From the NCBI RefSeq assembly GCF_947489715.1, contig NZ_CANLER010000010.1, positions 108,081 through 172,080 on the forward strand: a DNA stretch of 64,000 nucleotides, in the 5' to 3' direction. Below are positions 46,667 through 56,917 of this stretch, piece by piece. The stretch comes from an uncultured Roseovarius sp. GTDB lineage: Bacteria > Pseudomonadota > Alphaproteobacteria > Rhodobacterales > Rhodobacteraceae. The notes beneath the pieces are model-generated. The model was not told where the DNA came from. It saw only the letters and a list, made by a program, of their open reading frames with translations, and did no database searches. Numbering within the stretch: position 1 is the stretch's first letter; every line of letters starts with the position of its first letter. Both the position numbers and the translations under genes were made by a program.

Positions 46667-48847
46667 TTACTTCCTGCATCTCCGGGTATAGGATTTGTCC
46701 GCGGTTTTCGTGTTGAACCCCCTGAGCTCGACCGTCAGGCCGATATCGGTTGATTCCTCGCTATTAATCGACGTGGCGAAGCGGCGTAAAGCTGCAAGCT
46801 CGATTTCCACGCATTCATTGGTGTATGTCACTCCGACACCTGCCCGGACGCTTCGGTCTGATACAACGTCATAACGCCATTCGGCACTGCCGGTCCAGTG
46901 CCGTGCGACCCGGTAACTGCCGTCAAACGCCCATTCAGAGATGGTTTGATTGCGTTCTTCGGCGGGATCATCCTGCAACCAGATGAACGTGGCCGCGATA
47001 TTCGCCTTGTCGTTGCGCCAATTGGCGCGGGCTTCGGCCTTGGTGGCCTCGAACGCATCGTCGAAAATGCTGCGTGCATAAAGCGACACACCATTGGGAA
47101 ACTTCAGCTGTCCGGCAATCAGGTAATCCGAGAACTTGGTGCGCAACCCCGAAGAATCGGTAAAGCTGGTCGAGCCGTCGCTTTCGATCAACTGGTCATT
47201 GCGGTAAACCTGCCCAACGGTCAGGTTCGATTGCCATCCACCAGGATCATAGCGTGTCCAGTTGACGCCGTAGGCAACGCTGGCGCCACGCTCACGACGG
47301 TCCGGCGCCGTGAAGCGTGACAGCGACAGCAAGTTGCCTTCATCAAAATCAATCCGGCTGCTTTCGTCGTTGGGAATGTCGGGATTGCTGCCACCGACCC
47401 AGGCCAGTTGCATCATCGGTTCGATGATATGCGTGGCCCCTTTCGCGGTTTTCTTGATCAGGGGCATCCGCATCACAACCGAGGTCGAGGGGGTGATCTC
47501 GGTCGCCTCGGACTGCGCCGTGAGGCCCACCTGCTTGATCTGGAACGTGTCAACGTCAAGGCCGGTCTGGACACGGGTGTGAATGCCCTGCGGCAAAATC
47601 CAGTTGCGATACCAATTGACCCCGGCGGTAAAGCGGGTCACGTCACGCCCGTCGGCAAACCGGTCGAAATCGCGCCCGTCAATCACCAGGTCCGAACTGC
47701 GGTAGTGGGTATGTGCCTCGGTCGAGAAGCGAAGTTCACCCCCAAGCCGGGTGGGGAAATAGCGTTTTTCATACTCGGCATTGCCGACAATCGTGGGCCG
47801 TGTCGAATTGCTTTCGGTTTCCCTGAGTGTCTTGAAATGGGTGATCGCACCGCGGATAAATTCATCACGCCGGGCGCGGGTGATCGACACTTCGCTGTCC
47901 AGCCGGTTCTTGGCGGTGATGCCATAATCATCAAGGTATTCGTCGTCGTTCACCAGTTCGAGATCGAAGGCCAGCTTGAAATCACGCGGCAGGTTGAACC
48001 TGCCATCGGCAAACAGATAGGCGCGGGTTGACCGATCGCCGGCCTCATCATCGGAAACAGAGCCGTTGATCTCGATATCGCCCTTGCGAAAGGCCTGACG
48101 ATACCGGAATGCCAGCGTGGTCGACTTGGTTGCCAGAAACGGTGTCAGCGTCAGGTCGCGATGATCGCCGAGACGGATGAAATACGGAACCTTCACGCCA
48201 AATCCCAGCTCGGTGGAATTGACCAGCGTCGGGAATAGAAACCCGGTGGCACGATCCAGCGTAGGATCGGGCAGGCGCAGGCGCGGCAGATAGAAGACCG
48301 GCACATCCAGTACATGCAGACGGGCATCATGGAAATAAAGCTGGCGTGTTTCCTTGTCGTGGATCATCCGGCGGGCGCGGATCTGCCACAGGGGCACCTT
48401 GCCATCATGGCAGATGCGGCATGACGTGACCGATGCCTTGTAAAGCTGTGTGTAACGCCCTTCGACGCGATCCATCCGGTGCGAGGAGATCTGCACCTGA
48501 TCATCCAGCACAATGCGCGCGCCGCGCAGAATGCCATTGTGCAAATTCTTGTCCAGTTCACCTGAATCGGCCAGCACCAGCGTCGACTGGCCGTCGTCCA
48601 GCATCAGGGGACCGGTGATCTCAAGCGTTTCGGTGGTCCGGTCGTAGGTGATGGATTTCGCCTGCAGGCGCTGGCCCTGATAGACCGCCTCGACATTGCC
48701 TTCGGCGATCAGCTTGTTGTCACCGGTGATATAGACCTCATCCGCTACCAGCAGCGCGCCCAGATCCGGCTCTTCCTGCGACAGGGCTGAAACGGGCAGC
48801 GCCAGCAGGGTGATCAGGGCAGTGGCAAGGCGGATAAAGCGGCTCAT
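46667..48847 (-). CDS. lptD: LPS-assembly protein LptD
   Basis: Outer-membrane beta-barrel that inserts lipopolysaccharide, partner of LptE. 726 residues: signal peptide (TALITLLALPVSALS), an N-terminal OstA/LptA-like domain (YITGDNKLIAEGNVEAVYQGQRLQAKSITYD, residues 35-140), and a large C-terminal barrel domain. The conserved Cys pair of an interdomain disulfide cannot be confirmed (SCRICHD near 140 and the C-terminal ECVE and YTRRCRK are candidates). Its ATG overlaps the lptG stop by 4 bp. The gene of its partner LptE is missing from its usual place in this window. Confidence 0.94.
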   Translation of the reverse strand: MSRFIRLATALITLLALPVSALSQEEPDLGALLVADEVYITGDNKLIAEGNVEAVYQGQRLQAKSITYDRTTETLEITGPLMLDDGQSTLVLADSGELDKNLHNGILRGARIVLDDQVQISSHRMDRVEGRYTQLYKASVTSCRICHDGKVPLWQIRARRMIHDKETRQLYFHDARLHVLDVPVFYLPRLRLPDPTLDRATGFLFPTLVNSTELGFGVKVPYFIRLGDHRDLTLTPFLATKSTTLAFRYRQAFRKGDIEINGSVSDDEAGDRSTRAYLFADGRFNLPRDFKLAFDLELVNDDEYLDDYGITAKNRLDSEVSITRARRDEFIRGAITHFKTLRETESNSTRPTIVGNAEYEKRYFPTRLGGELRFSTEAHTHYRSSDLVIDGRDFDRFADGRDVTRFTAGVNWYRNWILPQGIHTRVQTGLDVDTFQIKQVGLTAQSEATEITPSTSVVMRMPLIKKTAKGATHIIEPMMQLAWVGGSNPDIPNDESSRIDFDEGNLLSLSRFTAPDRRERGASVAYGVNWTRYDPGGWQSNLTVGQVYRNDQLIESDGSTSFTDSSGLRTKFSDYLIAGQLKFPNGVSLYARSIFDDAFEATKAEARANWRNDKANIAATFIWLQDDPAEERNQTISEWAFDGSYRVARHWTGSAEWRYDVVSDRSVRAGVGVTYTNECVEIELAALRRFATSINSEESTDIGLTVELRGFNTKTADKSYTRRCRK

Positions 48848-49935
48848 CCGTCCTCCATATGCAGCACGATGCCCAGTGCCAAGAGGAACGAAGCCACTGG
48901 CGGCGCCCAGGCTGCCAAAAGAATGGGAATCTGGCCGTTTTCCCCCAGTATCTGGGCGAAATTTCGAACGTAATGCAGGCTGAAGCCCAGCAGCACGGCG
49001 GTGAGCACGGAAACACCGGTATTGCCTGTCCGGCTATGCTGCATCGTAAAGGCCGCGGCCACCAGCACCAGCGCGGTCAGAAACAGTGGTCGCGCAAGCT
49101 CCATCTGGAACCACATCGAATAGCGCCGAGCGGAGAACCCGGCATGTTCCAACTGCCTGATGAACCTTGGTAAATCCCATATCGGGATATATTCAGGCTT
49201 GCCGAAACTGTCGATGATCCCGGCTTGGGTCAGTGACGAGGGGATTGTCATTTTCGGCATGACAACGGCCTCGAATTCGGGATTGCTGCCGCGTTCTAAA
49301 TACCATTGTTTTGCCTGCGTCAGAATCCATTCGCCATCCCCCAGCTTCGCCTGCCGTGCGGCAATGCGGCTTTGAGGCTGGCCATCAGTCGAAAAGGACA
49401 CGAATGTCGCGTCATAAAGCACGCCCACATCCGAACTGGCACGCGCGGCGTGGATCACGGTCTGACCGTCCGAGGTGCCCTGCCGCAGCCAGAGCCCTTC
49501 GGCTGTGATCGCCAACACGTTCGAGCCAAAGCCGATATAGGTGTTGATCAGATCGTGATAGCGCTTGGACGAGGCCGCAACGATCGGGTTGAGCATGGTC
49601 ACCGACAGGATTCCGATCATCGCGGCGACGGTCAGCGGTGCCAACAGGCTGACCATTGCCGATCGCCCGGCGGCCCGCACCACCACAAGCTCGGAACTGC
49701 GCGCAACCCTCAGGAAAAGGGCAACCGATGTCAGGATGATGATCAACGGCAGGATCTCGTAATTTGCCTGTGGCAGGTTCAGCAGAACGATCTCCAGCAC
49801 ATCACCGAACGCCAGATCCGGGAAATCCTGCAATTCGTCGACCAGATCAATCAGGCCCAGCAGCACCACAAATACGAAAAAGATGCTCAGGAACGTCACC
49901 AGGAACCTGCGGGCGAAATAGAAATGCAGGATCAT
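48844..49935 (-). CDS. lptG: LPS export ABC transporter permease LptG
   Basis: Inner-membrane permease of the LptB2FG exporter. 363 residues: three N-terminal membrane helices (FLSIFFVFVVLLGLIDLVDEL, then LLPLIIILTSVALFLRVARSSELVVVRAAG with the coupling-helix Glu), a periplasmic beta-jellyroll (residues 140-260), and three C-terminal helices. Start ATG 49935 overlaps the lptF stop (ATGA). An upstream extension of the frame lies inside lptF and is not coding. Confidence 0.95.
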   Translation of the reverse strand: MILHFYFARRFLVTFLSIFFVFVVLLGLIDLVDELQDFPDLAFGDVLEIVLLNLPQANYEILPLIIILTSVALFLRVARSSELVVVRAAGRSAMVSLLAPLTVAAMIGILSVTMLNPIVAASSKRYHDLINTYIGFGSNVLAITAEGLWLRQGTSDGQTVIHAARASSDVGVLYDATFVSFSTDGQPQSRIAARQAKLGDGEWILTQAKQWYLERGSNPEFEAVVMPKMTIPSSLTQAGIIDSFGKPEYIPIWDLPRFIRQLEHAGFSARRYSMWFQMELARPLFLTALVLVAAAFTMQHSRTGNTGVSVLTAVLLGFSLHYVRNFAQILGENGQIPILLAAWAPPVASFLLALGIVLHMEDG

Positions 49936-51077
49936 GATGCACCCCCGGTCGATTGCCGTCGTCGAAACCAGCGAGAAAAGCCCGGATTGGCCGAGATGCG
50001 AAGCAGGACCGCCGTCAACACCGTACCGACAAGCACGGGGACATACATCAACGGCCACAGATCCGCATATTTCAGAACCGGACCCGACACCGCCCCTTCG
50101 ATCAGCTTGATCGACACCAAAAGCAGAAAGGCAACGACCACCTGCCACCAGACCCCGAAGCGGCTGTAAGTGCCCAGAAGCAGCGTCGCAAATCCAACGG
50201 TTGCCGCCACAATGCACATCAGCGCCTGCGCTATCCGGTTATGCGCTTCATAGGTCACTTCGCCCAGCCGAACCCCGGCGCGGTCGGCAACCTCTTCGGG
50301 GTGAAACAGCAGGTTGGCTGTTTTGGCAAACCCAACCTCGTTGAACGTGACGGAATCCCCGGAAACAAGCGAGCTGATGTCATAGGAGAAATCGTCGAAA
50401 TGCGTGGTGAAGAGCCGGTTCTCCAGGCGGTTCAATGTCTGTGACAACCCGTTGACCATGACAAGTTTGGTGCTGCCGCCCTCTGGCACCAGATAGGCGG
50501 TGTTCGACGTGTAGGTTACCGGGTCTTCCGGGGAGCGCCGATCTGACAGAAAGACGTCCTGCAATTCGCCCAGCGGGGTGATGTGACGGATATAGACCGT
50601 GATGCCCGGGGCCGGATGCAGAAACTCGCCCGGCGTCAGCAGCTTGGCCGTGATGTTCTGGTTGATCTCGGCGCGCCGCTGTTTCAGCTGTGACAGGCTT
50701 GATGGGATCAGGAAATGGGTGAGGATCGACATCATTAACGCCACGATGATCCCGTAAACCACCACGGGCCGGATCAGGCGGTAGGGTGAATACCCAGTGG
50801 CCTGCATCACCGTCAGCTCGCTTTCCGTGCTCAGCCGGTTGGTCACATAAACCGCGCCGGCAAAGGACGCGATTGGCAGCACGATCCCGATCACGCCGGG
50901 CAGCGTCAGGGCAGTGAATTCAAGGAATACCCATGCAGGTTGACCATCCGCGATCAGCCTGTCGAACATGCGCACCGCCTTGTTGATCCAGAAGATCGCA
51001 ACCAGCACCAGCGCAAAGAAACCGAAAAGCACCATGAATTGCGACAGCATGTATCTGTCGAATCTGGTCACACTCAT
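49932..51077 (-). CDS. lptF: LPS export ABC transporter permease LptF
   Basis: Second permease of the LptB2FG exporter. 381 residues: helices 1-3 (FMVLFGFFALVLVAIFWINKAV, then LPGVIGIVLPIASFAGAVYVTNRLSTESELTVMQATG containing the coupling helix), a periplasmic jellyroll, then three helices at the C terminus. First gene of the six-gene operon. It is divergent from pepA across 121 bp, the usual alphaproteobacterial layout. No regulatory motif stands out in the gap. Confidence 0.95.
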   Translation of the reverse strand: MSVTRFDRYMLSQFMVLFGFFALVLVAIFWINKAVRMFDRLIADGQPAWVFLEFTALTLPGVIGIVLPIASFAGAVYVTNRLSTESELTVMQATGYSPYRLIRPVVVYGIIVALMMSILTHFLIPSSLSQLKQRRAEINQNITAKLLTPGEFLHPAPGITVYIRHITPLGELQDVFLSDRRSPEDPVTYTSNTAYLVPEGGSTKLVMVNGLSQTLNRLENRLFTTHFDDFSYDISSLVSGDSVTFNEVGFAKTANLLFHPEEVADRAGVRLGEVTYEAHNRIAQALMCIVAATVGFATLLLGTYSRFGVWWQVVVAFLLLVSIKLIEGAVSGPVLKYADLWPLMYVPVLVGTVLTAVLLRISANPGFSRWFRRRQSTGGAS

Positions 51078-51198
51078 CCCCCATCAATCAGGCCTGTCCC
51101 GCGCAGATTAGCGGAATTGATCGCGCGGGAAAACTGCAATCTGGCCAAGTCGGCAAAGGCGCGCTAGGACTCGGGGAACTCAGAATAGGAGCAGACCC

Positions 51199-52671
51199 AT
51201 GACAAGCCCGGTTTCGGTGAATTTCCAGGACTTAGATATTGATAAGATCGCCGGGGCCGAGGGCCGCGTTGCCGTGATCGTGACCCCCGATGGCAAGCTT
51301 GATGCCGCCGCGCGCCGGGCCAACAAGCTGACCAAAGGCGCACTGGCACGGCTGGTGGAAAGCGAGGCCTGGGAGAAGAAAAAGGCGGGCGATCTGGTCA
51401 CCATCGCCTGGCCCACCGGCATGGCCGCCGAGGCGCTTGATGTCATTTGCCTGCCGCGCTCTGCGAAACCGGATGAGGTCCGCAAAGCCGGTGTTGCATT
51501 GGGTAAGGCCAAGGGCAAATCTGCTTTGCTTGTCCTCGCGGGGCAAGTGCGCCGCCCGGTCGACCTGACCCTTGGGATCGTATTGCGCGCTTACGAATTC
51601 ACGACGCACAAGACCGCCGATAAAAAAGAAGATGGCGACGTGACGCTGATGGTTGCCAAACCCGGCGAGATCAAATCAGAGGCCGCCGCCGCGCTGGCCG
51701 TCGCGGAGGGCGTGTTCTTCACCCGCGATCTGGTCAGCGAACCCGCCAACCACCTGACCACGACCGAATTCGCCAATCGCATCGCCGCGATGAAGGATCT
51801 GGGCCTCAAGATCACCATCCTTGAAGAAGATGAGTTGAAAAAGAAGGGCATGGATCTGCTGTTGTCCGTGGGTCACGGCAGCGCAAGCCCATCCAAGGTG
51901 GCGGTGATGGAATGGAAAGGCGGCAAGAAGGGCGATGCGCCCCTTGCGCTTATTGGCAAGGGCGTCGTGTTCGATACGGGCGGCATCAGCCTGAAACCGG
52001 CCGCCGGCATGGAAGACATGACCATGGACATGGGCGGTGCTGGTGTTGTTGCCGGGGCGATGCGGGCAATTGCCCTGCGCAAGGCCAAGGCCAATGTCGT
52101 TGGTCTGGTCGGCTTGGTTGAAAACATGCCCTCGGACCGTGCCACGCGCCCCGGCGATGTGGTGACGTCGATGAAGGGTGACACCGTCGAGATCATCAAT
52201 ACCGATGCCGAAGGTCGTTTGGTGCTGGCCGATGTCCTGTGGTACGCGCAGGAAAGATACAAGCCCTCGGGCATGATCAACCTGGCCACGCTCACCGGTG
52301 CCATCATCGTCGCGCTGGGGCATGAGAATGCGGGGGTATTCTCAAACGATGACACGATCTCTCGCAATTTCATCAAGGCGGCCGAATCCGAGGGCGAAGG
52401 CGCCTGGCGCATGCCGATGGGCAAAGCCTATGACGATATGCTCAAAAGCCAGATCGCCGACATGAAAAACGTTGGTGGACGGTCCGGCGGGTCGATCACC
52501 GCCGCGCAATTCCTGCAACGTTTCGTTAAGGAAGATTGCCCGTGGATTCATCTTGATATCGCGGGCGTGGCCTCGGTCAAGGCTGACACGAAATACGCGC
52601 CCAAAGGTGCCACTGGCTGGGGCGTGATGGCGCTCAATCGTCTGGTGGCGGATTGCTACGAGGACGGCTGA
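51199..52671 (+). CDS. pepA: Leucyl aminopeptidase (M17)
   Basis: Hexameric two-metal aminopeptidase that clips N-terminal residues from peptides in the cytoplasm. 490 residues. The C-terminal catalytic domain shows GKGVVFDTGGISLKPAAGMEDMTMDMGGAG near residue 255 (metal Lys/Asp) and the M17 signature NTDAEGRL near 334. The N-terminal domain is the variable part. Directly followed by holC with 1 bp between. Confidence 0.96.
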   Translation: MTSPVSVNFQDLDIDKIAGAEGRVAVIVTPDGKLDAAARRANKLTKGALARLVESEAWEKKKAGDLVTIAWPTGMAAEALDVICLPRSAKPDEVRKAGVALGKAKGKSALLVLAGQVRRPVDLTLGIVLRAYEFTTHKTADKKEDGDVTLMVAKPGEIKSEAAAALAVAEGVFFTRDLVSEPANHLTTTEFANRIAAMKDLGLKITILEEDELKKKGMDLLLSVGHGSASPSKVAVMEWKGGKKGDAPLALIGKGVVFDTGGISLKPAAGMEDMTMDMGGAGVVAGAMRAIALRKAKANVVGLVGLVENMPSDRATRPGDVVTSMKGDTVEIINTDAEGRLVLADVLWYAQERYKPSGMINLATLTGAIIVALGHENAGVFSNDDTISRNFIKAAESEGEGAWRMPMGKAYDDMLKSQIADMKNVGGRSGGSITAAQFLQRFVKEDCPWIHLDIAGVASVKADTKYAPKGATGWGVMALNRLVADCYEDG

Positions 52672-52672
52672 T

Positions 52673-53131
52673 TTGGGCGCTGCCTATTTCTATCACCTGA
52701 CACGCGGCCCGGTCGAGGTGACCCTGCCGATGCTTCTGGGCAAGGCGATGGGCGCAGGCTGGCGCGTGGCGGTGCGCGGGCGCGACGATCAGCGCATGGC
52801 GTGGCTGGATGAAAAGCTATGGCTGGGCCCCGATGACGGTTTCCTGCCGCACGGGCGAGCCGGTCAGCCGCATGAGGCGGATCAGCCGGTCTTGCTGACC
52901 ACCGGACCGGACATTCCCAATGGCGCCACCTGCCTGATGAGCGTCGATGGCGCCGATGTGTCCCCGGAAGAGGTCACTGCGCTCGACCGGGTTTGCGTGC
53001 TGTTCGATGGCAACGATCCCGACGCGCTTGACGTGGCGCGCGGTCAATGGAAGGCGCTGACCGACGCAGGGTGTTCGGCGCAATACTGGTCCGAAGAAAG
53101 CGGCCGTTGGGAGAAGAAGGCCGAAAAGTAA
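52673..53131 (+). CDS. holC: DNA polymerase III subunit chi
   Basis: Clamp-loader accessory subunit that contacts SSB. 152 residues, typical length: AYFYHLTRGPVEVTLPMLLGKAMGAGWRVAVRG at the N terminus and FLPHGRAGQPHEADQPVLLTT near residue 60 are the conserved chi blocks. It starts at TTG one base after the pepA stop, with GAGGACGG upstream; no better start exists. pepA-holC is a common proteobacterial pair. Confidence 0.93.
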   Translation: MGAAYFYHLTRGPVEVTLPMLLGKAMGAGWRVAVRGRDDQRMAWLDEKLWLGPDDGFLPHGRAGQPHEADQPVLLTTGPDIPNGATCLMSVDGADVSPEEVTALDRVCVLFDGNDPDALDVARGQWKALTDAGCSAQYWSEESGRWEKKAEK

Positions 53132-53311
53132 GGTTCAACGCCGCCATGCGTAGCGACGTATCGGCGGACCGGGCGGATGCATGGGTTTCACTCTTCCTGC
53201 GCTTACGATGAGCGGCAGCCTTGTCATCAGGGCTTATTCTGTACGCGATGCCACCCCATGAATGGCTATTCGCCTGTTGTCTTCAAGGGCGATGCGCGTG
53301 CCCACCAATGT
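53132..53311. other. Intergenic gap, nothing recognised
   Basis: 180 bp between convergent holC and ansA. I see no terminator, RNA gene or convincing ORF. Confidence 0.4.
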
Positions 53312-54283
53312 TCACTTCTCGGGCAGGCTAAGCTCGCCACAAAGCGGTTCCGCCAGAAAGCTGCGATGGGTGGCCACATCTCCCCCATCACTCAAAGCCA
53401 GAACCATCTTCACATAGGCCGCTTCTACGGTCATGTCGCGCCCGTCAACGGCGTTGTACCGGGTCAGAATGGCACCGGCGGCATAGGTGCCAAGCGCGAT
53501 ACCGCCCTCGGGGCATTGGCTAACGGCCAGCACCGGGATGTCCCGGTCTTCGGCGATGCGCAGCGCTTCCTCGGTGTTGGGAGTGTTGGGGATCGTGCCC
53601 GAGCCGAAACAGCGCAGGACGATCCCGTCGCTGTTCTGTGCAGCATGCAGCAACAGCTTACCTGCCCCGCCAGGGACCACGGGCAAGACGGCCACATCGG
53701 GGGTGCCGTACTCGTGACGTATCAGGCCTGGCCCGCCAGGGCGTTGTGGCGCGTGATCCGCAGGTTCGGCGGCGAAGGCATCGAAGAAATGTGAATGGGT
53801 CTTTCGAATTCGTCCGCCGTGCAGCAACCGGCCAGCGAATTGAACCCAGACGCCGGGCGCGGCCGATCCGATGGCGCGCAGCGTCTCTGACAGATTGCGA
53901 TGACCGTCATTCTCAGGCTCGCTCAATGGTAACATCGACCCGGTCAGGATCACTGGTTTTTCCAAACCCTGAAGTGCCATCGTCAGGGCCGCTGCGGTAA
54001 ATGCCAACGTGTCGGTGCCGTGGGTGATGACAAACCCGTCGAAGGTCGCGTAGTTGGCGGTGATCGTCCGGGTGATCCGGTTCCAGTCACGCGGGGTGGC
54101 GTTGGCGCTGTCGATCAACGGCTCAAGTACGGCAATCTCGATCGACAGGTCCAGCTCTTTGGTGTTCAGCAGGCGCGTCACCTCATCCTCGACCACACCG
54201 CGTTTGGGGGCAAAACCATCTCCTGATCGGACCATGCCAATGGTCCCGCCGGTATGGATCAGCAATATGCGTTTGTCGGCCAT
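53312..54283 (-). CDS. ansA: L-asparaginase type I/II family protein
   Basis: A 323-residue asparaginase. The first catalytic threonine motif is LIHTGGTIGMV near residue 8; the second block VITHGTDTLAFTAAAL near 80 holds the catalytic Thr-Asp pair. The protein converts asparagine to aspartate plus ammonia. No signal peptide, so cytoplasmic. ATG 54283 is preceded by CGAGGA; an upstream in-frame ATG is less likely. Divergent from pnp across about 350 bp. Confidence 0.93.
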   Translation of the reverse strand: MADKRILLIHTGGTIGMVRSGDGFAPKRGVVEDEVTRLLNTKELDLSIEIAVLEPLIDSANATPRDWNRITRTITANYATFDGFVITHGTDTLAFTAAALTMALQGLEKPVILTGSMLPLSEPENDGHRNLSETLRAIGSAAPGVWVQFAGRLLHGGRIRKTHSHFFDAFAAEPADHAPQRPGGPGLIRHEYGTPDVAVLPVVPGGAGKLLLHAAQNSDGIVLRCFGSGTIPNTPNTEEALRIAEDRDIPVLAVSQCPEGGIALGTYAAGAILTRYNAVDGRDMTVEAAYVKMVLALSDGGDVATHRSFLAEPLCGELSLPEK

Positions 54284-54635
54284 CCGGTCCTCGTCCCGCG
54301 TTCGGTTCTGCTCATGGATACACAAGCACGTCCCGGCTCACCAGCCGTAACGCCGCGCGCTGGTTGCGCTGTCATCTGCGCAATCACGGAGTTCACACAA
54401 TCCGCGTACACAATTGCAACTGTTTACACATTGGCCGGGACTACCTGTGATTGCGCCTGGCGGTACCGAAATGGGTTTCAATGGGGGGCAAACTCCTGTA
54501 TGGCCCCGTCCATCTGAGACGTGATGCCTTGTGACCCCGGGCGCATGGAAATGATTGGGGTCGGCGGCAATGGGGCCGCCAACGAAACGGGAGACCCGGG
54601 ATACGCCTGGGAGTGCTCTCAACTAGGATGTACAA
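54284..54635. other. 352-bp gap between ansA and pnp, possible structured pnp leader
   Basis: No gene seen. A hairpin GGCGGC-AATGGG-GCCGCC (54563-54580) lies 56 bp before the pnp ATG, and a TTGCGC / GCGCAA dyad is at 54364-54383. The ribosome site AGGA precedes ATG 54636. The S15 gene (rpsO), which is often upstream of pnp, is absent. Confidence 0.45.
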
Positions 54636-56777
54636 ATGTTTGATATCACAACGAAATCAATACAGTGGGGCGAAGAGACGCTGACACTGGAAACGGGCAA
54701 GGTTGCCCGTCAGGCAGATGGTTCGGTCATCGCGACACTGGGCGAAACCAGCGTCATGGCCAACGTGACCTTTGCCAAGGCACCGAAACCGGGAATGGAT
54801 TTCTTTCCCCTGACGGTTCACTACCAGGAAAAATACTACGCCGCGGGCAAGGTCCCCGGCGGTTTCTTCAAGCGCGAAGCACGCCCAACCGAAAAAGAAA
54901 CCCTGACCGCCCGCCTGATCGACCGGCCCATCCGGCCGCTGTTCGTACCGGGCTTCAAGAACGAAGTTCTTGTTATGTGTACGGTACTTAGCCACGATCT
55001 GGTCAACGATCCCGACATGGTTGCGATGATCGCGGCCTCGGCTGCTCTGACCATTTCCGGCGCGCCTTTCCGTGGTCCGATCGCCGGCTGCCGCGTTGGT
55101 CTGGAAGATGGCGAATACGTGCTGAACCCGACCGTCGACGACATGCACGAGCTGCGCAACAACCCCGATCAGCGCCTTGATCTGGTGGTTGCGGGCACCA
55201 AAGACGCCGTGATGATGGTCGAATCCGAAGCCTACGAGCTGACCGAAGATGAAATGCTGGGCGCTGTGACCTTTGCGCATGAGCAGATCCAGCCGGTGAT
55301 CGACCTGATCATCGCCCTGGCCGAAGACGCCGCGAAAGAGCCGTTCGACTTCCAGCCACCGGATTATTCCGAGCTTTATGAAGCAGTTAAGGCCGCTGGC
55401 GAAAAGCAGATGCGCGATGCATTTGCCATCACCGACAAGCAGGAACGCACAACCGCCGTTGCCGCCGCCCGTGACGCAATCAAGGAAGCGCTGAACGAAG
55501 AGCAACTGGAAGACGCCAACCTCGGCTCGGCCATGAAAAAACTCGAAGCCGGCATTCTGCGCGGTGATGTCGTGAAGACCGGCAAGCGGATTGATGGTCG
55601 CGCGTTGGATACGGTTCGTCCGATCGTCAGCGAAACCGGGCTGCTGCCCCGTACCCATGGTTCTGCCCTGTTTACACGCGGTGAAACACAAGGTCTGGTC
55701 GTGACTACGCTGGGCACCGGCGATGATGAACAATTCATCGACGCTTTACATGGCAATTTCAAATCGAACTTCCTGCTGCATTATAATTTCCCTCCCTACT
55801 CGGTTGGCGAAGCTGGTCGCGTGGGCCCTCCGGGCCGCCGTGAAATCGGCCACGGTAAACTGGCATGGCGCGCGCTGCAGGCAGTTCTGCCTGCGGCAAC
55901 CGACTTCCCCTATACCGTGCGGGTGGTGAGTGAGATCACCGAGTCGAACGGTTCCAGCTCGATGGCATCGGTCTGTGGTGGATCGCTTTCGATGATGGAC
56001 GCGGGTGTACCGTTGAAAGCACCGGTTGCCGGTGTTGCGATGGGCCTGATCCTTGAAGACGATGGCGAATATGCCGTTCTGACTGACATTCTGGGTGACG
56101 AAGATCACCTGGGTGACATGGACTTCAAGGTGGCTGGTACCGAAAAAGGTATCACGTCTTTGCAGATGGACATCAAGGTCGCGGGCATCACGCCCGAGAT
56201 CATGAAAACCGCACTGGCACAGGCCAAGGAAGGCCGTATGCACATCCTGGGCGAAATGTCCAAGGCACTGACCGAAGCGGGAGACTTCTCGGTTCACGCG
56301 CCGCGGATCGAAACCATGCAGATCCCCACCGACAAGATCCGTGAAGTCATCGGATCGGGCGGCAAGGTGATCCGTGAGATCGTCGAAGTGTCGGGTGCCA
56401 AGGTCGACATCAACGACGAAGGCACGATCAAGATCGCATCGCCCAACGGTGATTCAATCCAGAAAGCCTATGACATGATCCATGCGATCGTGGCCGAACC
56501 CGAAGAAGGTGCAATCTATACCGGTACTGTCGTGAAGATCGTCGATTTCGGCGCCTTCGTGAATTTCTTTGGCAAGCGCGACGGGCTGGTCCATGTGAGC
56601 CAGATCGAAAACCGCCGCCTGAACCACCCGTCGGACGTTCTGAAGGAAGGCCAGGAAGTGAAGGTCAAGCTGCTAGGCTTTGATGATCGCGGCAAGGTGC
56701 GCCTGTCGATGAAAGTCGTCGATCAGGAGACCGGTGAAGAGGTGAAGGCCGAGAAGAAAGAAAAAGACGACGCCTGA
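54636..56777 (+). CDS. pnp: Polyribonucleotide nucleotidyltransferase
   Basis: Phosphorolytic 3'-5' exoribonuclease of the degradosome. 713 residues in the usual order: first RNase PH domain ([18 protein letters not shown] near residue 28), an all-helical linker, second RNase PH domain ([19 protein letters not shown] near 345), a KH domain ([20 protein letters not shown] near 565) and an S1 domain ([19 protein letters not shown] near 628). It ends with an acidic/basic tail. A strong terminator follows the stop. Confidence 0.98.
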   Translation: MFDITTKSIQWGEETLTLETGKVARQADGSVIATLGETSVMANVTFAKAPKPGMDFFPLTVHYQEKYYAAGKVPGGFFKREARPTEKETLTARLIDRPIRPLFVPGFKNEVLVMCTVLSHDLVNDPDMVAMIAASAALTISGAPFRGPIAGCRVGLEDGEYVLNPTVDDMHELRNNPDQRLDLVVAGTKDAVMMVESEAYELTEDEMLGAVTFAHEQIQPVIDLIIALAEDAAKEPFDFQPPDYSELYEAVKAAGEKQMRDAFAITDKQERTTAVAAARDAIKEALNEEQLEDANLGSAMKKLEAGILRGDVVKTGKRIDGRALDTVRPIVSETGLLPRTHGSALFTRGETQGLVVTTLGTGDDEQFIDALHGNFKSNFLLHYNFPPYSVGEAGRVGPPGRREIGHGKLAWRALQAVLPAATDFPYTVRVVSEITESNGSSSMASVCGGSLSMMDAGVPLKAPVAGVAMGLILEDDGEYAVLTDILGDEDHLGDMDFKVAGTEKGITSLQMDIKVAGITPEIMKTALAQAKEGRMHILGEMSKALTEAGDFSVHAPRIETMQIPTDKIREVIGSGGKVIREIVEVSGAKVDINDEGTIKIASPNGDSIQKAYDMIHAIVAEPEEGAIYTGTVVKIVDFGAFVNFFGKRDGLVHVSQIENRRLNHPSDVLKEGQEVKVKLLGFDDRGKVRLSMKVVDQETGEEVKAEKKEKDDA

Positions 56778-56799
56778 TCGCCTTCTTTTTTGAATAGAA

Positions 56800-56831
56800 G
56801 GGCTCCGGTGGATCAACCGGGGCCCTTTTTT
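56800..56831 (+). terminator. Rho-independent terminator after pnp
   Basis: Stem GGGCTCCGGT / ACCGGGGCCC (one T-G pair) with loop GGATCA followed by six T residues. Confidence 0.9.
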
Positions 56832-56917
56832 GTTGACGTAACGTTTTTAGTGATCGCGGTTCGCAATGCGCTATCTCCTTTGGCAATCATAAAAAACCGA
56901 CGAACAGGGAGAGGAAA

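Noticed and set aside
49306..50169. 287-codon plus-strand ORF over lptG and lptF
   Set aside because: Antisense to the conserved permease genes and rich in His/Gln/Arg, a typical shadow frame.
54384..54433. TACACA-type words in the ansA-pnp gap resembling the 3074-3111 operators
   Set aside because: They do not form palindromes and match only 7-8 bases, so a shared regulator is not supported.
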